A stretch of 39,294 nucleotides of DNA from Bacteroidota bacterium (GCA_013288485.1 JABDBW010000017.1:1-39294); one strand, 5' to 3'. Positions 1 to 9,804 are shown, numbered from the stretch's first letter. Notes: generated from the letters alone by a model not told the origin. Translations and numbers: made by a program.

Positions 1-1
1 G

Positions 2-298
2 CAGGAAATGCGAGCTACCATCCGACAGGCAGCACCTGAAGCGGAAGAGGCCATAAAATATGGCATACCAACCTTCGTATTTAAAGGCAATTTAGTGCAT
101 TTTGGGGCATTCAAAAATCATATCGGATTTTATCCTGCTCCCCGGGAGATCGCGGCATTCAAAGAGGAGCTTTCGGTTTATGACGGCGATAAGAGTACCG
201 TAAGGTTCCCGATAGACAAACCTCTTCCTTTAGCGCTGATCACTAAAATGGTAAAATTCAGGGTGCAGAAAAATTTAGAAAAAGCGATAAAGAAATAA
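2..298 (+). CDS. DUF1801-family (YdhG/YdeI-like) protein, 5' end outside the window
   Basis: Reading frame is open upstream of the listed ATG (cag gaa atg = Q-E-M). Protein has DUF1801-like features (EAIKYGIPTFVFKGNLVHFGAFKNHIGFYP). Confidence 0.75.
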   Translation, partial: QEMRATIRQAAPEAEEAIKYGIPTFVFKGNLVHFGAFKNHIGFYPAPREIAAFKEELSVYDGDKSTVRFPIDKPLPLALITKMVKFRVQKNLEKAIKK

Positions 299-368
299 AC
301 GGCGTTTTCTTTCAGATTGCTTTTATCACAAGGTTTGTTATTTTTACAGCGCCATTATTGCGAACCTT

Positions 369-830
369 ATGATAGTTATTAGAAATCACAAAGAATTTGA
401 ATCTCATTTGGGCCTGGAGCTTGGCGTATCTGGCTGGCATACTATTACCCAGCAACAAATAAGTCAGTTTGCCGAAGCTACTATCGATCACCAATGGATA
501 CATACCGACCCGGAAAGGGCCAAAACCGAAAGTCCGTTCAATGCCACCATAGCGCATGGTTATTTAACCGTATCGCTACTACCTTATTTCTGGCACCAGA
601 TAGCCGATGTGCAAAACTTGAAGATGCAGATCAATTATAGTATTGACAATATTCGTTTTGCACAAGCTGTTGTGGTTGATAGCCGTGTGCGGCTTAAAGC
701 AAAACTTGTAGCTATTGTAAATTTACGCGGCATAACCAAAGCTACCATTGGTGTGGAGATGGAAATTGAAGGCTATAAAAAACCGGCTTATACGGGTGAG
801 GTGGTATTTTTATATCATTTTGAAGGGTAA
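369..830 (+). CDS. MaoC-like / hot-dog fold dehydratase
   Basis: 153 aa ORF with WHTITQQQISQFAEATIDHQWIHTDPERAK...IAHGYLTVSLLP, typical of MaoC-like hydratases. Confidence 0.85.
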   Translation: MIVIRNHKEFESHLGLELGVSGWHTITQQQISQFAEATIDHQWIHTDPERAKTESPFNATIAHGYLTVSLLPYFWHQIADVQNLKMQINYSIDNIRFAQAVVVDSRVRLKAKLVAIVNLRGITKATIGVEMEIEGYKKPAYTGEVVFLYHFEG

Positions 831-1150
831 GGACTATCTGAATTAGGATTTTCAGTTGCATAATGTTTTTTCGTAGGATGCCTGCTCATATGGAATACAG
901 AAGTGATGATGATCATTTTCCTATTTGCAATAAATTTATAGACAAGCAAATACGGAAATGCCTCAATTACCGCTTCATGAAATCCATTTTTTAAAGGATA
1001 ATGTAATGGATTGCTTTCTATTAAAGCAAACTTTGAATTAATCTCATGATCAAACCGTTTACCCAAACCCGGTTGCTTTTTTTCATACCATTCCCGGGCC
1101 TCAATTAATTCCCGGCTGGCTTTAGGAAAGAAGTCAACCGTATAATTCAT
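815..1150 (-). CDS. RelE/ParE-superfamily toxin-like protein
   Basis: YTVDFFPKASRELIEAREWYEKKQPGLGKRFDHEI... FPYLLVYKF resembles the RelE/ParE fold. Overlaps the upstream ORF by 4 nt (ATGA). Confidence 0.75.
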   Translation of the reverse strand: MNYTVDFFPKASRELIEAREWYEKKQPGLGKRFDHEINSKFALIESNPLHYPLKNGFHEAVIEAFPYLLVYKFIANRKMIIITSVFHMSRHPTKKHYATENPNSDSPYPSK

Positions 1151-1407
1151 TTTGCCGCGTTTTTTAAACGCTCCTTATCTAACTTTTCTATCTCTGCTTT
1201 AACTTCTTCAAAGGAAACGAGTGAATCAATCCCATCTTCCCATCTTTTCACGCGCTCATTTAATTCTGCTACAAATTCTTTATCCTCCGACCAATCAACC
1301 ACAGGAATTAATTGATCTTCAAGCAAATTATAAATAGCAGTGATTTTCTTATCATCAGCCACCCTGATATAATCGTATAGTCTTTCTCTTATTGCTGCGG
1401 TAGTCAT
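1147..1407 (-). CDS. putative antitoxin partner of the RelE/ParE-like toxin
   Basis: 86 aa acidic/helical ORF directly upstream of and overlapping the toxin ORF, in the usual antitoxin-toxin order. Confidence 0.65.
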   Translation of the reverse strand: MTTAAIRERLYDYIRVADDKKITAIYNLLEDQLIPVVDWSEDKEFVAELNERVKRWEDGIDSLVSFEEVKAEIEKLDKERLKNAAK

Positions 1408-1524
1408 AATTAAAAATCTTTTAACAAATTTAACTATAAAAAATAATATAAATACTTCAAATGTGTAGTGATTTCTATTTACAATTCACTTACAAACCCT
1501 TTAGTATTTTTGTGTTCATAAAGT

Positions 1525-2535
1525 ATGAACACAAAAAAGATCCGCCTCAGTGTACTCGACCAATCCCCCATAAGGAAAGGCGTTACCGCCGAGCAGGCTG
1601 TACAGGAAACTATCGCGTTAGCAAAATATACCGATCAATTAGGCTATACCCGCTTTTGGGTGTCAGAGCATCATAATACCGGCAGCCTGGCCGGGTCGAC
1701 ACCCGAAGTATTGGTGGCTTACCTGGCATCGCAAACAACACATATTCGTGTTGGCTCGGGTGGGGTAATGATGCCTAACCACAGTACCTTAAAGGTTGCC
1801 GAAAATTTTCGGATGCTGGAAGCATTGGCCCCGGGCCGCATTGACCTGGGTATGGGCCGCGCGCCGGGAACCGACCGGGTAACTGCCTCCGTACTTAATC
1901 CGTCCAACAATTTCAGTGAGCAGGATTTTATGGAACAGTTAGCCGATCTGCAAAATTATTTTCATGATACGGCCGCCCCGGGAACCATTCAGCAAAAAAT
2001 CAGGGCCATACCACAAGTAAAAACCGTACCCGACATGTGGCTGCTAAGTTCAAGCGGGCAAAGCGGTTTGTTTGCCGCGCATTTTGGCATGGGTTTTTCC
2101 TTCGCGCATTTTATTAACCCGGTTGGCGGGCCCCAGGCGGTGCAGTTGTATAAAGATCGTTTTCAGTCCTCGCTTGACCTACAGCAGCCCGAGGCCAACA
2201 TGGCCATATTTGTTTTTTGCTCGGAAGATGAGGAAAAAGTAATGCAGCATAAAGCCATTATGGATTACCGCTTCATCCAGTTTGAAAAGGGTTTGGGCAT
2301 TTCGCCGCTGGGTTATGCAGATGTAAAAAATGCCGAATACACCCTGCCCGAACAGGACCGCATACGCTACAACCGCCAGCGTGTGGTAGCCGGCACACCC
2401 GAAATGGTAAAAACGCGCCTCACTCAGTTAGCGGAAAGTTACAGTGTTGATGAAATTATTGCCGTAACCATTGCCGAAGATTTTGATGACAGGCTGCAAT
2501 CGTATAAACTATTAGCTAGTCTCTTTGAGTTATAG
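1525..2535 (+). CDS. LLM-class flavin-dependent oxidoreductase (luciferase-like monooxygenase)
   Basis: LSVLDQSPIRKG...RFWVSEHHNTGSLAGSTPEVLVAYLASQT...IRVGSGGVMMPNHSTLKVAENFRMLEALAPGRIDLGMGRAPG motif. Confidence 0.92.
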   Translation: MNTKKIRLSVLDQSPIRKGVTAEQAVQETIALAKYTDQLGYTRFWVSEHHNTGSLAGSTPEVLVAYLASQTTHIRVGSGGVMMPNHSTLKVAENFRMLEALAPGRIDLGMGRAPGTDRVTASVLNPSNNFSEQDFMEQLADLQNYFHDTAAPGTIQQKIRAIPQVKTVPDMWLLSSSGQSGLFAAHFGMGFSFAHFINPVGGPQAVQLYKDRFQSSLDLQQPEANMAIFVFCSEDEEKVMQHKAIMDYRFIQFEKGLGISPLGYADVKNAEYTLPEQDRIRYNRQRVVAGTPEMVKTRLTQLAESYSVDEIIAVTIAEDFDDRLQSYKLLASLFEL

Positions 2536-2647
2536 AAATCACAAAGGTTAAGATTAAATACCTGCATAAAATCCTAATGGTTTAATTGTATCTTTGAATA
2601 TTGTCTATTCTGTTAATACTTACTGTTGAATTGATAATTAATAAAAT

Positions 2648-2863
2648 ATGGAAACGGTACTTGTACAAATAAATAACAATAAGGCTTACAAACTTTTAGA
2701 GGGTTTGGAAGATATGCATATTATAAAAGTGTTAAAAAAAAGCGCACAAAAGCAACAAAAGCTTTCTGAAAAATATGCCGGCAAACTGCCTTCTGATATT
2801 GCAGATGAACTTCAGAATTATGTAGCTCAAAGCCGTAACGAATGGAACAACCGCAGTATTTAA
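2648..2863 (+). CDS. small putative antitoxin (VapB-like position)
   Basis: 71 aa ORF overlapping the start of a PIN-domain ORF by 22 nt. Confidence 0.55.
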   Translation: METVLVQINNNKAYKLLEGLEDMHIIKVLKKSAQKQQKLSEKYAGKLPSDIADELQNYVAQSRNEWNNRSI

Positions 2864-3244
2864 TTGATACCAATGCCATAATCGATTACCTCGGTAAAAA
2901 CCTTCCTCCACATGGCATGGATTTTATGAGTGATATTATTGACAATGTGCCTAATGTGTCAGTAATTACTAAAATTGAAGTACTGGGTTTTAATGCCCTG
3001 ATAAACATTACGAACTTCTGGTAAACTTCATGATGATGCTACAATATTTGATTTAACAAGTGAAATTGTAGATATAAGCATTGATATCCGCAAAAACCAC
3101 AAAACTAAATTACCTGATGCTGTAATTGCAGCTACGGCCATTGCACATAAATTAGTTTTAATTTCACGCAATTCTTCCGACTTTAAAAATATTGGGGATT
3201 TGAAAGTTATTGATCCGCACAGGTTGGAAAAAACAAAGCTATAA
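2842..3244 (+). pseudogene. PIN-domain (VapC-like) toxin, frameshifted
   Basis: Frame 1 gives MEQPQYLIDTNAIIDYLGK...VSVITKIEVLGFNA. Frame 0 continues PDKHYELLVNFM. Frame 2 continues DDATIFDLTSEIVDISIDIRKNHKTKLPDAVIAATAIAHKLVLISRNSSDFKNIGDLKVIDPHRLEKTKL*. Two 1-nt deletions explain it. Confidence 0.75.
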
Positions 3245-3405
3245 TTAGCAATTAATACTAACTGACCAATAAGTTCTACAGGTTTTAGCCAAACCTATTC
3301 ACCCTGTAGCAACCTTGATTGTAAATTAATAATTACTTCATTAACGGTAAAAACTTAAATTGTATCTTTACCGGAATTATAATACTAAAAAATCCATTCA
3401 ATTAC

Positions 3406-4143
3406 GTGATCATTCTAATTTTTTTCCTGGCACACTGGTTCCTGTCTTTATTTTTTCAAACATTTTTTCTTCACCGGTATGCTTCCCATAAAATGTTTAG
3501 CACCCATAAAATTAACGAGCGCGTTTTCCACATGCTTACGTTTATATGCCAGGGTTCATCGTATTTAAACCCACGGGCGTATGCTATTATGCACCGTGAG
3601 CATCATGCTTACAGCGATACCGAAAAGGATCCGCATTCGCCCTATTTTTTCAGGGACGTTTTCCAGATGATGTGGCGCACTGCGCAAAGTTATAAGCTAT
3701 ATGAAAAGCGTTTAAAAGAACCTGAGGCCCAATTTAAAGGCAATTACCCTGAGTGGCGTTTGCTGGATTATTGGGGATCAACCTTTTTGTCGCGCATCCT
3801 GTTTGGCATTGGGTACGTGGCATTTTACATTGCTTTTGCTACCCATTGGTGGATGTTTTTGTTGTTGCCTGTCCATTTTATGATGGGCCCTATACATGGT
3901 GCTATTGTAAACTGGTGCGGACATAAATATGGTTATGCTAATTTTAACAATGGCGACAAATCAAAAAACTCAACCCCGCTTGATTTTTTAATGCTCGGCG
4001 AATTGTTTCAAAACAATCATCATAAACGCCCCAACAGCGCCAACTTTGCTGCCCGCTGGTTCGAGTTCGACCCGGTTTACCCGGTAATGAAGTTAATGCA
4101 TTGGGTAAGGTTAATTAAGTTGAGGAAGCCTGTGGCAGTGTAA
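3406..4143 (+). CDS. membrane fatty-acid (acyl-CoA) desaturase
   Basis: Histidine boxes HRYASH, HREHH and NNHHKRP with hydrophobic segments; GTG start. Confidence 0.88.
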   Translation: MIILIFFLAHWFLSLFFQTFFLHRYASHKMFSTHKINERVFHMLTFICQGSSYLNPRAYAIMHREHHAYSDTEKDPHSPYFFRDVFQMMWRTAQSYKLYEKRLKEPEAQFKGNYPEWRLLDYWGSTFLSRILFGIGYVAFYIAFATHWWMFLLLPVHFMMGPIHGAIVNWCGHKYGYANFNNGDKSKNSTPLDFLMLGELFQNNHHKRPNSANFAARWFEFDPVYPVMKLMHWVRLIKLRKPVAV

Positions 4144-4260
4144 GGTTAAAGGCGAAAGGTAAAGGGTAAAAGGTTGTTTTTGCTCTTTGTCTTTCTAATA
4201 AAATATTAATCAGGTAGGGTAAGCTTCAACCTTTCAGCTTTTACCTTTTACCTTTCACCT
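4143..4260. repeat. GGTAAAAGGT-word inverted repeat (arms 4143-4176 and 4227-4260)
   Basis: 34-nt arms; by hand alignment 28/34 positions are complementary. Confidence 0.85.
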
Positions 4261-4267
4261 CTAAAAA

Positions 4268-5530
4268 ATGAAAGTATCTGCATTAGCCGAAAACCTGCAC
4301 GGTTCTGAAATTATCAAAATTGCGGGCGAGATAAACGAACTGAAACGCCAGGGGCAAAATATTGCCAATTTAACTATCGGCGATTACGACTCGAACATAT
4401 ATCCCATTCCTGCCGAATTAAAACAGGGCATTGTTGACGCCTATGCCGATAATCAAACCAACTATCCTCCTGCAGATGGCGTATTGAGCCTGCGCGAAAG
4501 CGTGGCTGTTTTTTTGAAAAACAGGCTGGGGCTTGATTATAAACCAAACCAAATATTAATTTCGGGCGGATCAAGGCCGTTGATATATTCTACTTACCTG
4601 GCGGTTGTTGATGAGGGGGATAAGGTTGTTTTCCCCGCGCCATCATGGAACAATAACCACTACTGCGACCTGCTAAAGGCCGAAGGTATAGTGGTGCAAA
4701 CCACCGCCGAAAATAATTTTATGCCTACGGCGGATGAGTTGCGCCCGCATATAAAAGGTGCGACTTTGCTTGCACTATGTTCGCCATTGAACCCTACCGG
4801 GACCATGTTTCATAAAAAGGACCTGGAAGAAATTTGCGACCTCGTTATCGCCGAAAACAAAACACGGTCATCAGGGCAAAAACCACTATACTTTTTATAC
4901 GACCAAATATATTCGCAATTAATCTTTGGCGATAATCAGCATTTTGACCCGGTTACACTGCGCCCGGAACTTAAAGACTATGTAATATTTGTTGACGGCG
5001 CATCAAAATGTTTCGCATCTACCGGTGTACGGGTGGGCTGGGGCTTTGGGCCTGAAAGTGTTATTAACCATATGAAAGCTATTGTGGGCCACATGGGCGC
5101 GTGGGCGCCAAAGGCGGAGCAGGTGGCTATGGCTAAATATATATTGGAAAATGATAAAGTGAATAGCTATTTGGAGAGTTTAAAATCAAGGATACAAGCC
5201 AGCCTTAACGCATTACACAAAGGTTTCCAGGAACTAAAGACTGAAGGTTTCCATGTTGATTCCATCGCCCCGATGGGCGCCATTTATTTGACTGTAAAAA
5301 TTGATTACACCGGCAAAACCACACCAGGCGGCATCGTATTAAAAAACTCAACAGACATTAACTCTTACCTGATTAAAGAAGCCAAAATAGCTTTTGTGCC
5401 TTTTTCTTCTTTCGGTACCGATGATGATGTGAACTGGTTCCGTGCATCAGTAGGTGCATGTACCCTGCAGGATATTGAGCAAGCCCTACCGAGGATCAAG
5501 GACGCCCTGGCGAAATTAAGTGGGCAGTGA
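4268..5530 (+). CDS. pyridoxal-phosphate aminotransferase class I/II
   Basis: NPTGTMFHKKDLEEIC, FLYDQIYSQL and DGASKCFASTGVRVGW (PLP-lysine region). Confidence 0.9.
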   Translation: MKVSALAENLHGSEIIKIAGEINELKRQGQNIANLTIGDYDSNIYPIPAELKQGIVDAYADNQTNYPPADGVLSLRESVAVFLKNRLGLDYKPNQILISGGSRPLIYSTYLAVVDEGDKVVFPAPSWNNNHYCDLLKAEGIVVQTTAENNFMPTADELRPHIKGATLLALCSPLNPTGTMFHKKDLEEICDLVIAENKTRSSGQKPLYFLYDQIYSQLIFGDNQHFDPVTLRPELKDYVIFVDGASKCFASTGVRVGWGFGPESVINHMKAIVGHMGAWAPKAEQVAMAKYILENDKVNSYLESLKSRIQASLNALHKGFQELKTEGFHVDSIAPMGAIYLTVKIDYTGKTTPGGIVLKNSTDINSYLIKEAKIAFVPFSSFGTDDDVNWFRASVGACTLQDIEQALPRIKDALAKLSGQ

Positions 5531-5575
5531 ACAGTTGGACTACTATTACATACTCACTACTTACCACTCACAAAC

Positions 5576-6868
5576 TCATTTCTTCCCCGCTATCTCCTCA
5601 ATAGCCCTTACTAATTTATCCAGGTCAGGCAAAGTAGTATATACATGCGGCGTTACGCGTACGCAGCTAATGTTTTCATAGACTATACTTACGGTATGTA
5701 TTTTATATTGGTTAAAAAGCGCGCTGTCCAGTTCTCCGGGTGTCATGCCGTCAATGCTTACGCCGCAAATGGCGCATGAATATTCTGGTTTCAGCGAGGT
5801 ATGCAGTTTTACCTTGGGTATATGCTGCACTTTTTCGGCCCAGTAGTTTTTTAAATAACGTATGCGTTCTTCCTTGCGTTTATTGCCTATCCCGTTCTGA
5901 AAGTTAACCGCCTCGCCAATTCCCTGCTCTATAGGAAAACTGCGTGTGCCCAGGTTCTCGAACTTGCGGATGTCGCCGCTGTTTGGTTTATCGTCACTTA
6001 GCAACGGCCATACCTTTTCTATTTTCTCCTTTTTTATCCATAGCATCCCGCTGCCTATGGGGGCCGACAGGAATTTATGCAGGCTGGTGCCAAAATAATC
6101 GCAGTGCAGGTCGGGGATTTTATAATCAAGCAGGGCAAAGGTATGCGCACCATCGCATATTACTTCAATGCCACGCGCATGGGCCATATCGGCTATTTTA
6201 CGTACCGGCATAATTTGTCCCACCCAGTTAATAATATGAGTTACATGTATCAGCTTTGTTTTTGGGGTGATGGCATCAGCATACGCTTTTACAATTTGCT
6301 CATCATTTTCTATCGGGAACTCAAAGCTGAGCTGTTTGTAAATAATACCCTCGCGCAATGCCCGTTGCCGGTAGGCAGCTACCATGTGCGGATAATCCTG
6401 CCGCGTACCTATTACTTCGTCGCCTTTTTGCAGGGGGATGCCCAATATTATGGTGTTCAACGCTTCGGTAGCATTGCGGTTCACGGCAATTTCTTCCGGA
6501 TCGGCACCGGCCAGCAAGGCCAGTTTTTCGCGGAGCGGCTCGCGCCCCTGGTCGAGTATGCGCCACATGTAATAGGACGGCCCCTCGTTGGATAGCTGGT
6601 TATAACGTTCAACCGCCTGCTGCACCACCAGCGGAGAGGGCGAGACCCCGCCATTATTTAAAATAATAAGGTTTGGGTTAACTGTATACGCCTTTTGTAT
6701 AACACTCCAGTAATCCTCGTCCAGCGCGGCTTCTATGGGGTTTAAATGGGCGATGTTTTGTGCTGCCGACCGCCATTCTTCAGCATGTGCCCGGTTAAAC
6801 AGGCTGGCCGATGAAAATGCCCCGGTTAATACGGCGGCTTGTTTAATAAAATGGCGGCGATCAGTCAT
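5576..6868 (-). CDS. aminotransferase class V-fold PLP enzyme with N-terminal Tat-like signal
   Basis: MTDRRHFIKQAAVLTGAFSSASLFNRAHA signal; NRNATEALNTIILG, VICDGAHTFALLD, DYFGTSLHKFLSAPIGSGML (isopenicillin-N-epimerase-like). Confidence 0.87.
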   Translation of the reverse strand: MTDRRHFIKQAAVLTGAFSSASLFNRAHAEEWRSAAQNIAHLNPIEAALDEDYWSVIQKAYTVNPNLIILNNGGVSPSPLVVQQAVERYNQLSNEGPSYYMWRILDQGREPLREKLALLAGADPEEIAVNRNATEALNTIILGIPLQKGDEVIGTRQDYPHMVAAYRQRALREGIIYKQLSFEFPIENDEQIVKAYADAITPKTKLIHVTHIINWVGQIMPVRKIADMAHARGIEVICDGAHTFALLDYKIPDLHCDYFGTSLHKFLSAPIGSGMLWIKKEKIEKVWPLLSDDKPNSGDIRKFENLGTRSFPIEQGIGEAVNFQNGIGNKRKEERIRYLKNYWAEKVQHIPKVKLHTSLKPEYSCAICGVSIDGMTPGELDSALFNQYKIHTVSIVYENISCVRVTPHVYTTLPDLDKLVRAIEEIAGKK

Positions 6869-6944
6869 TAGTTAAAGTTAGCGTTTTATGGCGAAACTAT
6901 CAGGTGCTTAAAAGCCAATGATCGTAATTACGATATAGGAATTT

Positions 6945-7886
6945 TTAATCGTATATTTTTAACTTTTGCTTCAAATACCGTTTTCTTGCTATATAATAAG
7001 CATCGTTTTTATACAGTTCATCATGCGTTTTAAAATAGCCGAAAACTTTAGCCGAATCCACGTCACCGGCTTTATTCATAAATGCGTCGCTCATAATGCT
7101 CATGGTAATTGCCATATTTACCCATGCGGTATCAACAACTGCTGTAATATTTGTAACCATAGTTTGCGAATAATCAACATGCTGTAGCGCTTTGCCTGTA
7201 TTATATTGACAGGCAACATTCGCATCAGCCAGCAAACCGGTAACCTCATTTAACGCATATTTTGCATGTATAGTTTTATCGTCGCTGGCAGCTACGATGT
7301 CCAGGAGCGCACCACGCATTGCTATCACCTTGTAACTTATTTTTGCGGCGGTTGTCCAGGTCGATTGATAGCTTATTTTTTGATCGGGCAATTCAAAAAA
7401 CATGTTTTTTATAGCAGCTGAAAGAAAGTCATTCAAATTGGGTATAATATATTTTTGGATACCCGGAGTCATATGCCAATTTCTTATAGCTTTTTGTATC
7501 AATTCATCAGTACCTTCAAACCTTATCAACTTACTTTTAGGACTCAACACTACTATAAAAGGCTCTTCTAAAAGGACAATTGGTGTTAAAACGGCCGTAG
7601 AATTAAATACCGTTTGCCGTATACTATCCGAGTTTAGCTTTATTGATTTATTTGGCAAATTCAATTGGCTTCTTGCCTTTATTAAAACGCATTGCAACTT
7701 ATACTCCGCATCATTACTGCTGAGTACTGTATATTGAAAGATGTATTGGTCATCGCTGCTAAATTCGGCTTTTGCGATATTGCGGGTTTCGATAGTGAAT
7801 ACCTCGCCATTTTTTAGCGTTAATTGCTGTGCCGGGAGCTTATTAATACTTAATAATACTGCTAGCAGAAGAATAAATCTTTTCAT
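6945..7886 (-). CDS. secreted hypothetical protein
   Basis: 313 aa ORF with signal peptide MKRFILLLAVLLSINKLPAQ; family not recognised. Confidence 0.7.
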   Translation of the reverse strand: MKRFILLLAVLLSINKLPAQQLTLKNGEVFTIETRNIAKAEFSSDDQYIFQYTVLSSNDAEYKLQCVLIKARSQLNLPNKSIKLNSDSIRQTVFNSTAVLTPIVLLEEPFIVVLSPKSKLIRFEGTDELIQKAIRNWHMTPGIQKYIIPNLNDFLSAAIKNMFFELPDQKISYQSTWTTAAKISYKVIAMRGALLDIVAASDDKTIHAKYALNEVTGLLADANVACQYNTGKALQHVDYSQTMVTNITAVVDTAWVNMAITMSIMSDAFMNKAGDVDSAKVFGYFKTHDELYKNDAYYIARKRYLKQKLKIYD

Positions 7887-7969
7887 TAATGCCAGGGCGA
7901 TTTCATGCTAATATAATATACTTTATTCGGCTACTAGCCTAATTAACAGTATTTAACAATTAACTGCAT

Positions 7970-7994
7970 AAAAAAACCCTGCACAAGTGCAAGG
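7970..7994 (-). terminator. putative Rho-independent terminator downstream of dnaA
   Basis: On the minus strand: CCTTGCAC-TT-GTGCAGG hairpin (one bulge) followed by TTTTTTT. Confidence 0.7.
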
Positions 7995-8020
7995 CTGTAA
8001 ATGTATTTTCGTAATTACAA

Positions 8021-9448
8021 TTACGACATTTTCAGTTTCTTCTGTATATCGGCTACATAGCCTTTGAATTTTTTGTCGGTGTCTATCAGGTCCTCAACCG
8101 TTTGGCATGCATAGATAACGGTAGAATGGTCGCGGCCACCGAAGAAGTGTCCGATTGATTTCAGGGAGCTTTTGGTATGCGCCTTTGCCAGGTACATTGA
8201 TATTTGCCTTGCCTGCACAATTTCGCGTTTGCGGGTTTGCGATTTCACCATATCAATAGGTACTTCAAAATATTCGCAAACCAGGTTCTGGATGTATTCC
8301 ATTGAAATTTCTTTCGAAGAATTTTTTACAAAGTTCTTCAGCATCTGCTTGGCCAGGTTCAGGTCAATTTCCTTACGGTTAAGGGTTGATTGTGCTAACA
8401 ACGATACCATAGCGCCTTCCAGTTCGCGCACATTATTATCAATATTGTGGGCAACATATTCAATTACATCATCGCCCAGTTCAATACCATCCTGGTAGGT
8501 TTTATTTTTAAGGATAGCCATTCGGGTTTCCAGGTCGGGTATTTGCAGGTCGGCCGAAAGGCCCCATTTAAATCTCGACAATAAACGTTCTTCTAAACCG
8601 GCCAGGTCCTTAGGCGCTTTATCGGATGTAATGATCAATTGCTTGCCCGATTGGTGCAGGTGATTGAAAATATGGAAAAAGAAATCCTGTGTTTTTTCTT
8701 TGCCGGCAAAATTGTGCACATCATCCATTATCAGCACATCAATAGCCTGGTAAAAATTCACAAAATCATTAATGTTATTATGCTTTAAGGCATCAACAAA
8801 TTGCTGGGTAAACTTTTCGCATGATACATACAGTACCAGCTTATCAGGCAGCGCGCGTTTAATTTCGTTGCCTATAGCCTGCGCCAGGTGGGTTTTACCT
8901 AAACCTACGCCGCCATATATCATTAACGGGTTAAATGAGGTACCACCGGGTTTCGCCGCAACAGCATACCCTGCCGAGCGTGCTAAACGGTTACAGTCGC
9001 CTTCAACAAAGTTTTCAAAAGTGTATTGCCTGTTTAATTGCGGGTCTACATTCAGTTTCTTTAAGCCGGGTATTACAAACGGGTTCTTAATATCCTTATT
9101 TATAGAAATAGGAATAGGCATTGACTGATTTTTCGACTCTGCGCCATTTCCGTTTGAAGGCATATTAGTAGTATAAGGTTTGCTGGCTGATGATTGCTCT
9201 ACAACTATGTTATATTCTAAACGTCCGTCATCGCCCAATTGTTTCTTAATTGTTTTACGGAGCAAGCCAACGTAATGTTCTTCAAGCCATTCATAAAAAA
9301 ATAAACTGGGAACTTGTATCGTTAAAACGCTGCCTTCCATACGCAAAGCTTTAATTGGCTCGAACCAGGTTTTAAAGCTTTGGGCGGGGATGTTGTCTTT
9401 TATTATCAGCAGGCAGCTGTTCCAAACGTTAGTACAAGTTTTTTCCAT
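8021..9448 (-). CDS. dnaA: chromosomal replication initiator protein DnaA
   Basis: Walker A GGVGLGKTHLAQAIGNEI, VLIMDDVHNFAGKEKTQDFFFHIFNHLHQSGKQLIITSD, C-terminal GRDHSTVIYACQTV signature. Confidence 0.98.
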   Translation of the reverse strand: MEKTCTNVWNSCLLIIKDNIPAQSFKTWFEPIKALRMEGSVLTIQVPSLFFYEWLEEHYVGLLRKTIKKQLGDDGRLEYNIVVEQSSASKPYTTNMPSNGNGAESKNQSMPIPISINKDIKNPFVIPGLKKLNVDPQLNRQYTFENFVEGDCNRLARSAGYAVAAKPGGTSFNPLMIYGGVGLGKTHLAQAIGNEIKRALPDKLVLYVSCEKFTQQFVDALKHNNINDFVNFYQAIDVLIMDDVHNFAGKEKTQDFFFHIFNHLHQSGKQLIITSDKAPKDLAGLEERLLSRFKWGLSADLQIPDLETRMAILKNKTYQDGIELGDDVIEYVAHNIDNNVRELEGAMVSLLAQSTLNRKEIDLNLAKQMLKNFVKNSSKEISMEYIQNLVCEYFEVPIDMVKSQTRKREIVQARQISMYLAKAHTKSSLKSIGHFFGGRDHSTVIYACQTVEDLIDTDKKFKGYVADIQKKLKMS

Positions 9449-9804
9449 ATAAAATTTTAAATAAAAGATTGATTTTCAACCCCCCAGTGCACTTTCATTG
9501 GGATTGCTACGGAACATCGAATATTCAGAAAAAAAGCGAATTAAAAAATTTATTTTTCACTTTTTATTAAAATAAATTTAAAAAAAACAGCACTTAATGT
9601 TGTGAAAATCCGAATATAAAAAGTTATATTTCGCATGAACAGACCGCCATTATATTCTTTTTAATAGTAAACCCTGCGTTTTATGCTGTTTTGGCGGTTT
9701 TATTATTAATTACCTCAAATATTTTAGCTTAATATCTTCTTAACGTTAAGGTATTATTGGCGTAATTTTAGGAATCTCTACTATTTCGATAGGGTTAATT
9801 TTTC

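Noticed and set aside
6077-6595. 172 aa ORF antisense to the class V aminotransferase gene
   Set aside because: Lies fully opposite a well-supported gene; composition reflects the complementary codons.
9449-9804. AT-rich region upstream of dnaA as oriC
   Set aside because: No TTATCCACA-type DnaA boxes seen; AT-richness and dnaA proximity alone are not enough. GC-skew analysis of the whole genome would be needed.
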